DNA from: Xanthobacteraceae bacterium
GTDB lineage: Bacteria > Pseudomonadota > Alphaproteobacteria > Rhizobiales > Xanthobacteraceae
Reading direction: 5' to 3'
Length of the DNA: 64,000 nt
NCBI GenBank assembly: GCA_022844205.1
Contig: JALHMF010000006.1
Coordinates: 69,501 to 133,500, forward strand
Shown here: positions 59,241-64,000 of the stretch, piece by piece
Position numbering within the stretch: position 1 is the stretch's first letter
Layout of the letters: every line of letters starts with the position of its first letter
Position numbers and translations under genes: made by a program
Notes under the pieces: model-generated
What the model was told of the DNA's origin: nothing
Seen by the model: the letters and a program-made list of their open reading frames with translations, nothing else
The model's database searches: none

Positions 59241-62120
59241 TCAGCCGGCGCGGCGGCGGGTTGTTTCGACCGGGGCGATCAGCCGGCGCGCTTCTTCCGC
59301 CGTCATCGGCTCCCCGAACGCATAGCCTTGGGCATATTCGCAGCCGAGCTGATACAGTTCCACGGCATCGGAATCGTTTTCAGCGCCTTCCGCCACCACT
59401 TCCATTCCGAGATCGTGCGCAAGGGTGATGATCGAACGCAGGATCACCGGCCGCGCGCCGCGCCCTGAACCGCGCACGAATTGCTGGTCGATCTTGATCG
59501 TGTCGAACGGGAAGCGCTGGAGATAGGCGAGCGAGGAATAGCCGGTGCCGAAGTCGTCAAGCGACAGGCCGGCGCCCAGTTCGCGGATGCGCACGAGCAT
59601 CTGCGCGGCCAGCTCCGGATTTTCCATGACGAGCGATTCGGTCAATTCCAGCTTGAGCGTGCCCGGCGTGAGCAGGTTGCGGGACAGCACCGCCTTGATC
59701 TCCTGGATGAGATCGTGGCGCAGCAGTTGTCGCGACGAAATGTTCACGCTGACGAACAAGGCCGCTGCGGCGTCGCTGATGCGCTGCCATTCGGCAAGCT
59801 GCTTGGCCGAGCGTTCCAGCACAAACCGGCCCAACTCGTTGATCAGTCCCGTTTCTTCCGCCAGCGGAATGAACTCGCCCGGACCCAGCCGTCCGAGCCG
59901 CGGATGATTCCAGCGCAACAGCGCCTCGAAGCCGGAAACCGTCCGGTCTTCCAGCCGGACAATCGGCTGATAGAGGATCGCCAGCTCCTGCCGTTCGATT
60001 GCGCGGCGGAGATCGGATTCCAGTGTGAGCTTGTCGAGTTTCTGGGAGCGCATCACCGGCTTGAACACTTCGATACGGTCGGCGCCGAGCTGTTTTGCGT
60101 GATACATCGCAAGCTCGGCGTCTTTCAGCACTTCGTCGCGGCTGCGGGTGTGTCCGTCATAAAGCACGAGGCCGATCGAAGCCGTGAGGAAAATCTGCCG
60201 CGAGCCGAAACCGATCGGCGCGCGAAGCGAGCGGCGGATCGTGTCGGCGAAGGCGACGATGCGTTCCGCTTCGCGCTCCGAGAGCAGGATCATCGCGAAC
60301 TGGTCGCCGGCGATTCTGGACAGCGTGTCCTGCGGCTTGAGAAGCCGCGTGAGGCGGCGCGCGATGGTGAGCAGCACCGAGTCGCCGACCGCCATGCCGA
60401 CGCTGGTATTCACCAGCTTGAAGCGGTCGATGTCGATCACGATCAAGGTGGGGCGAACATGCTCGTCGGCGCGCGAGAGCGAGATCGCGGCATCGAGCCG
60501 GTCCATGAAGAGTTCGCGGTTCGGCAGGCTCGTCAGGTTGTCGTGGACCGCGTCGTGCAGGAGGCGTTCCTCGGAAACCTTCGTTTCGGTCACGTCCGCG
60601 AGCGTGCCGACGACACGCAGCACTTCGCCGTCCGTGCCGACGACCGGACGCGCACGAAGATGGAACCAGAGATAATGGCCGTCCTCCGCGCGCAGGCGGA
60701 ACTGCTGCATGATGCGGCCGCGGCGCTGCTCCAGCATTCCGTCGAGCGACATGCGGAAGCGGTCGCGGTCGCCGGGATGCAGGAACTCGAGCCAGCCCGC
60801 GGCGGCGGTTTCCAGCGTGCCGCGCTTCAGGCCGAGGGCGGTTTCGGCCTCGTGGCTCGTGTAGATGAGGTCGCGCACGACATCCCAGTCCCACACAATG
60901 TCGCCCGCACCGGTGAGGGCCAAAGCCCGCCGTTCGAGATCGTTCACGATGCCTTCGGCGCTGACGCCCGCGAAGGCGTGCTGCATGACCGTGAAGCCGA
61001 TCAGCATCACGATCAGCACGAGGCCGCCGAGCAGGGCGGGTGCCACAAGATCGTTGGTGAAGACGCCCGCGACCGTCAGGCCCGTCGCGATGATCCAGAC
61101 CGTCAGCAGGAACCAGGTCGGGATCAGCAGCACCGCGCGATCAAAGCCGTGGGTGGAGAGATAGACGACGAGCCCAAATCCGACGAGTGCCACGGCGAGC
61201 AGCGACAGCCGCGCGATGCCGGCGGCGATCGGGGGATCGACGAGGGCGAGCGCCACCAGGGCCGCGAGAAAGATCAGCCAGCCCGCCGCGACATGCGAGT
61301 ACCGCACGTTCCAGCGCGCAAGGTTCAGATAGGCGAACAGGAACATGACCAGCGTTGCCGCAAGAATCGCTTCGCCGGATGCGCGCGCGAACTGCTGCGT
61401 TACCGGACCGAGTGAGAAAATCTTGCTCCAGAAATTGAAATCGACACCGATGTAGGCGAGCACCGCCCAGGCAAGGGCAGCCGCGGCGGGAAACATCATG
61501 CTTCCCTTCACGACGAACAGGATCGTCAGGAAGAGTGCCAGCAGTCCCGCGATGCCGATGACGATGCCGTTATAGAGCGTGAAGGAGTTGACCTTGCCCT
61601 TGTACGCTTCCGGTTCCCACAAATAGATTTGCGGCACGAACGCCGACGTCAGCTCCATCACGAACGTCACCGTCGTGCCGGGATCGAGGGTGACGAGGAA
61701 TGCGTCCGCGTCATTCGCCACCTGCCGTTCCGGGCGGAAGCCCTGGCTCGGCGTGATGGAAACGATCCGGTTGTTGCCGAGGTCCGGCCAGAACACGCCC
61801 GAGCGCACCATCATGTAGTACGGCGCAACGATCAGGCGGTCGACCTGCTCATCGGTCGTGTTGGCGAGCGCGAACACGACCCAGTTGGTAACACCCTGCG
61901 CCTCGCGCGCGCGCACCTCGATGCGGCGGACGATGCCGTCAGAGCCTGGCGCCGTTGAGACCTGCAAACGGTCGCCGTCGGTCTGGTAGCGGTCGGCGGC
62001 GGGGAGGAGGTCGATCGCCGGCGTCTTCAAGCGCACGGATACGGCTTCGAGCGCGGCAGCCGGCAAAAGCCCGCAAACGCTCGCGACGATCACGCACGCA
62101 ATCAGACGGCCGATACGCAA
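59241..62120 (-). CDS. Membrane PAS-GGDEF-EAL protein (c-di-GMP turnover)
   Basis: 959 residues from TTG 62120, with GGAGGGG five bases upstream. Signal segment, then a 7TMR-DISM-like extracytoplasmic domain (about residues 30-170), a seven-helix membrane block (about 170-400), and a PAS domain (about 410-530, GDIVWDWDVVRDL). A GGDEF domain follows with AGDQF (near residue 603) instead of GGDEF, then an EAL domain with GFEALLRW (near 731), ESLVMEN, DDFGTGYSS and GAEN. The degenerate cyclase and intact EAL motifs point to a phosphodiesterase. Confidence 0.9.
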   Translation of the reverse strand: MRIGRLIACVIVASVCGLLPAAALEAVSVRLKTPAIDLLPAADRYQTDGDRLQVSTAPGSDGIVRRIEVRAREAQGVTNWVVFALANTTDEQVDRLIVAPYYMMVRSGVFWPDLGNNRIVSITPSQGFRPERQVANDADAFLVTLDPGTTVTFVMELTSAFVPQIYLWEPEAYKGKVNSFTLYNGIVIGIAGLLALFLTILFVVKGSMMFPAAAALAWAVLAYIGVDFNFWSKIFSLGPVTQQFARASGEAILAATLVMFLFAYLNLARWNVRYSHVAAGWLIFLAALVALALVDPPIAAGIARLSLLAVALVGFGLVVYLSTHGFDRAVLLIPTWFLLTVWIIATGLTVAGVFTNDLVAPALLGGLVLIVMLIGFTVMQHAFAGVSAEGIVNDLERRALALTGAGDIVWDWDVVRDLIYTSHEAETALGLKRGTLETAAAGWLEFLHPGDRDRFRMSLDGMLEQRRGRIMQQFRLRAEDGHYLWFHLRARPVVGTDGEVLRVVGTLADVTETKVSEERLLHDAVHDNLTSLPNRELFMDRLDAAISLSRADEHVRPTLIVIDIDRFKLVNTSVGMAVGDSVLLTIARRLTRLLKPQDTLSRIAGDQFAMILLSEREAERIVAFADTIRRSLRAPIGFGSRQIFLTASIGLVLYDGHTRSRDEVLKDAELAMYHAKQLGADRIEVFKPVMRSQKLDKLTLESDLRRAIERQELAILYQPIVRLEDRTVSGFEALLRWNHPRLGRLGPGEFIPLAEETGLINELGRFVLERSAKQLAEWQRISDAAAALFVSVNISSRQLLRHDLIQEIKAVLSRNLLTPGTLKLELTESLVMENPELAAQMLVRIRELGAGLSLDDFGTGYSSLAYLQRFPFDTIKIDQQFVRGSGRGARPVILRSIITLAHDLGMEVVAEGAENDSDAVELYQLGCEYAQGYAFGEPMTAEEARRLIAPVETTRRRAG

Positions 62121-62273
62121 TTCATCCCCTCCGGACACGTCCCGCGCACATGAACGGGTTTTTGGACCCCAATGGGTTTCAAATAGAAGCCGCATGCGGC
62201 AGCGGCGTGGCATTGCGGTCGATAGAATAAGCCATCTCGGTTCTTTTCCATGCGGGAACGGGCAAAAAAGCGG

Positions 62274-63278
62274 CTAGTTCGCGACCTCCAGAACGATTTT
62301 TCCGATATGGGCGCTGGTTTCCATGCGGGCATGGGCCTCGGAAGCCTTGGCCAAAGGGAAGGTCGAATCGATGACCGGCTTTATTGTTCCGGCCACCAGC
62401 AGCGGCCAGACCTTCTCCTCGACCGCGCGCGCGATCGCGGCCTTGTCGGAGGCGGAGCGGGCGCGAAGGGTGGAGCCGGTATGGGTCAGGCGCTTGATCA
62501 TCAGGCGGGCAAGATTGACGGTGACCTTCACGCCGGTCTGGGTCGCGATCTGCACAATGCGTCCTTCAACGGCGGCGGCTTCCATGTTGCGGCCCACATA
62601 ATCGCCGCCCACCATATCGAGGATCAAATCGATGCCTTTCTTGCCGGTGGCTTCGTTCACAACCTCGACGAAATCCTGATCCTTGTAGTTGATCACGACA
62701 TCCGCGCCGAGCTTGCGGCACGCTTCGCATTTCTCCGGCGAGCCGGCCGTCGTGAAAACTTTTGCGCCGAATTGCTTCGCCAGCATGATTGCGGTGGTGC
62801 CGATGCCGCTGGTACCGCCGTGCACCAGAAACGTCTCACCGGATTTCAATCCGCCGCGCTCGAAGACGTTATGCCAGACGGTCATGAACGTCTCGGGCAG
62901 GGCGGCGGCTTCCACGAACGACATTCCTTTCGGCACGGGCAAGGCGGAGCCTTCGTCCGCCAGCGCGAATTCGGCGTAGCCGCCGCCGGCGACGAGCGCG
63001 CAGACGGCATGGCCCGCCTTCCAGCGCTTCACATTCGAACCGGTTGCCACGACGATACCCGCGATCTCAAGACCGGGAATATCCGGCGCGCCGGGCGGCG
63101 GCGGGTAATGCCCCTTGCGCTGCATGACGTCGGGACGGTTCACGCCGGCGGCTTTCACCGCGATCAGGAGGTCGTTCGGGCCGGGCGTGGGGACGGGGCG
63201 GCTTTCAGGCACCAGCACTTCAGGACCGCCAGGGGCCTTGATCCCAATGGCGGTCATGGTCTTGGGGAATTCGGACAT
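62274..63278 (-). CDS. Quinone oxidoreductase, PIG3 family (MDR)
   Basis: 334 residues of the zinc-free medium-chain dehydrogenase/reductase family. GVNRPDVMQRKGHYPPPPGAPDI near residue 46 is the PIG3 hallmark; the cofactor loop is VHGGTSGIGTTAI, and LDMVGGDYVGRN and GTIKPVIDSTFPL follow. It reduces quinones with NADPH; the physiological substrate is unknown. The start is ATG 63278 with AGGAGCC upstream. It is divergent from the DUF1192 gene. Confidence 0.93.
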   Translation of the reverse strand: MSEFPKTMTAIGIKAPGGPEVLVPESRPVPTPGPNDLLIAVKAAGVNRPDVMQRKGHYPPPPGAPDIPGLEIAGIVVATGSNVKRWKAGHAVCALVAGGGYAEFALADEGSALPVPKGMSFVEAAALPETFMTVWHNVFERGGLKSGETFLVHGGTSGIGTTAIMLAKQFGAKVFTTAGSPEKCEACRKLGADVVINYKDQDFVEVVNEATGKKGIDLILDMVGGDYVGRNMEAAAVEGRIVQIATQTGVKVTVNLARLMIKRLTHTGSTLRARSASDKAAIARAVEEKVWPLLVAGTIKPVIDSTFPLAKASEAHARMETSAHIGKIVLEVAN

Positions 63279-63378
63279 TCACAGGCTCCTGATCGGATGC
63301 CGGTTCCTACGACCCTGCGCCTGCCATGACAACGGCGGGCGGCCTCCGGTATCCTGCGCCGGACCGATGGAGAAGGCG

Positions 63379-63564
63379 ATGGACGAGGATCTGGCAAGGC
63401 CGAAAAAGAAGGCGTACGAGATCGGCGAGGATCTTTCCATGCTCTCGGTGGAGGAATTGAAGGAGCGTATCGGCACGCTGAAAGCTGAGATCGAGCGGCT
63501 GGAGGCCTCGATCCGCGGCAAAGAGGCCTCGCGAAACGCCGCCGACAGCGTTTTCAAAAGTTGA
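63379..63564 (+). CDS. DUF1192 small protein
   Basis: 61 residues: MDEDLARPKKKAYEIGEDLS, then MLSVEELKERIGTLKAEIERLEASI, a coiled coil, and a polar end. This is the DUF1192 pattern of alphaproteobacteria. Function unknown. ATG 63379 has GGAGAAGG upstream; ATG 63367 is in frame but lacks a site. It precedes the candidate sRNA and the DUF1465 gene, a neighbourhood I recall from related genomes. Confidence 0.87.
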   Translation: MDEDLARPKKKAYEIGEDLSMLSVEELKERIGTLKAEIERLEASIRGKEASRNAADSVFKS

Positions 63565-63621
63565 ATTGCGCGTCCTGTAAAAAGCGCCCGAATCCAGCGC
63601 CGGGACGCCGCCGCGACCCGA

Positions 63622-63636
63622 TTAACCATCAATTAA
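63622..63636 (+). promoter_or_regulatory. CtrA-like box
   Basis: TTAACCATCAATTAA, a full TTAA-N7-TTAA match, about 25-39 bp before the likely start of the candidate RNA, where it would overlap the -35 region. CtrA is the master cell-cycle regulator of alphaproteobacteria. Confidence 0.5.
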
Positions 63637-63660
63637 GGTTTCCTCATCATTATCGGGGCA

Positions 63661-63752
63661 GTCCAGCTTTTGGACTCTGAGTGGCTCCTGTCCACTCGTT
63701 TGACGCCTCCCTGTGAGAACTTCGAGCCGCCTTAATCAGGCGGCTCTTTTTT
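63661..63752 (+). ncRNA. Candidate small RNA with CUCCU loop and terminator
   Basis: Hairpin GTCCA/TGGAC (63661-63675), hairpin GAGTGG-CTCCTGT-CCACTC (63679-63697) with an anti-Shine-Dalgarno loop, an open linker GTTTGACGCCTCCCTGTGAG ending in AACTT, then a terminator stem GAGCCGCCT/AGGCGGCTC followed by T6. The order hairpin, CCUCCC, ACUU, GCCGC stem matches the candidate at 16811-16914. The 5' end is inferred from the first hairpin and the CtrA-like box. Confidence 0.55.
63724..63752 (+). terminator. Rho-independent terminator of the candidate small RNA
   Basis: Nine-bp stem GAGCCGCCT-TAATC-AGGCGGCTC followed by TTTTTTC on the plus strand. Confidence 0.9.
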
Positions 63753-63892
63753 CGTCCGCAGGCGGGACATTTTTCAACATTTGGCGGGTAAGGTTGCCGC
63801 ACGTGCGGACTCGACATTTGGGGCGAGACCGTTTCAATCTTGCCAAAGCGTAACCAGGAAGCAGTGCATCGTACGCGTTTGTGGAGTTGAAG

Positions 63893-64000
63893 ATGTCGGG
63901 TTTGTTCGAGAACCAGGCCGATCCCGTGGTTCTTGCCGAGCGTATGGCCAACGGCGAGGCCTTCGGCACGCTCTTCCGCGAAGGAATGGCGCTCGTCGAA
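63893..64000 (+). CDS. DUF1465 family protein, N-terminal part
   Basis: The first 36 codons, from ATG 63893 with TGGAGTTGAAG upstream. The sequence MSGLFENQADPVVLAERMAN continues as GEAFGTLFREGMALVE, where FxxLFREGMxLVE is the recognisable DUF1465 start. Function is not defined in most species. The gene continues past the right edge. It follows the candidate sRNA by 140 bp. Confidence 0.82.
   Translation, partial: MSGLFENQADPVVLAERMANGEAFGTLFREGMALVE

Noticed and set aside
59481-61415. A 644-codon open frame antisense to the EAL protein gene
   Set aside because: Composition dominated by Arg, Glu, Ala and His with no motifs; explained by codon bias of the sense gene.
1-64000. CRISPR array, prophage or insertion sequence
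   Set aside because: No evenly spaced direct repeats with unique spacers, no integrase or transposase and no phage structural genes were seen; the repeats present are palindromic intergenic elements.

Overview
The window is a GC-rich stretch (about 60-65% by eye) of an alphaproteobacterial chromosome, most likely a Hyphomicrobiales (Rhizobiales) member near Bradyrhizobiaceae/Xanthobacteraceae. The evidence is the gene content: CpdR next to N-formylglutamate amidohydrolase, a TrcR-type DUF1013 regulator, split PntAA/PntAB/PntB beside the tiny aa3-oxidase subunit IV, many alphaproteobacterial DUFs (1036, 1192, 1244, 1465, 2312, 459, 882), a heat-shock gene with a ROSE-like thermometer, a CtrA-like box, and several rhizobial-style palindromic intergenic repeats. 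Almost everything is core chromosome. I see no prophage, insertion sequence, CRISPR array, rRNA operon or replication origin.

Layout. 0-4.7 kb: end of a KdsD-like sugar-phosphate isomerase, then three envelope genes (beta-barrel protein, MltB-type transglycosylase, DUF459 SGNH hydrolase). 4.7-10.9 kb: glutamate synthase gltD-gltB on the minus strand. 11-19.8 kb: two secreted PepSY-like proteins flanking a thermometer-controlled hsp20, a lysophospholipase-like hydrolase, HisN-like phosphatase, a frameshifted MFS transporter, a candidate sRNA, N-formylglutamate amidohydrolase, cpdR, tRNA-Val, a guanidine-II-like riboswitch with its Gdx exporter, and ribosomal protein L36. 19.8-23.8 kb: pyruvate kinase, DUF1036 and glycerate kinase (a glycerate-to-pyruvate set), then two small conserved DUFs. 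23.9-31.6 kb: wall enzymes (DUF882, L,D-transpeptidase), a sigma-54 response regulator and an M3 oligopeptidase. 31.6-37.2 kb: an AbrB/Doc toxin-antitoxin pair, a UbiB-family kinase and the transhydrogenase genes. 37.2-46.6 kb: small secreted and membrane proteins, rpsU, D-tartrate dehydratase, purK-purE, a GGDEF protein, rnhA, thrB and an orphan HicB-like antitoxin. 46.7-54.1 kb: ispH, trcR, an SDR-PrpE pair, a TauE-like exporter and an acyl-CoA ligase. 54.1-55.6 kb: a gene-free 1.4 kb region with repeats and a strongly folded element. 55.6-64 kb: cspA, small DUFs, a peroxiredoxin, a DsbD-like domain protein, YqgE, a large membrane GGDEF-like/EAL protein, a quinone oxidoreductase, DUF1192, a second candidate sRNA behind a CtrA-like box, and the start of a DUF1465 gene.

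The most interesting signals are in non-coding DNA: the riboswitch touching a tRNA, the ROSE thermometer behind a heat-shock promoter, two sRNA candidates of shared architecture, the multibranched element at 54.7-54.9 kb, and palindromic repeats sitting inside the pnt gene set. Two single-base frameshifts, both in homopolymers (the MFS gene and a small membrane-protein gene), may be assembly errors, real decay or slippage sites. All calls are by reading and recall; no database search was run.
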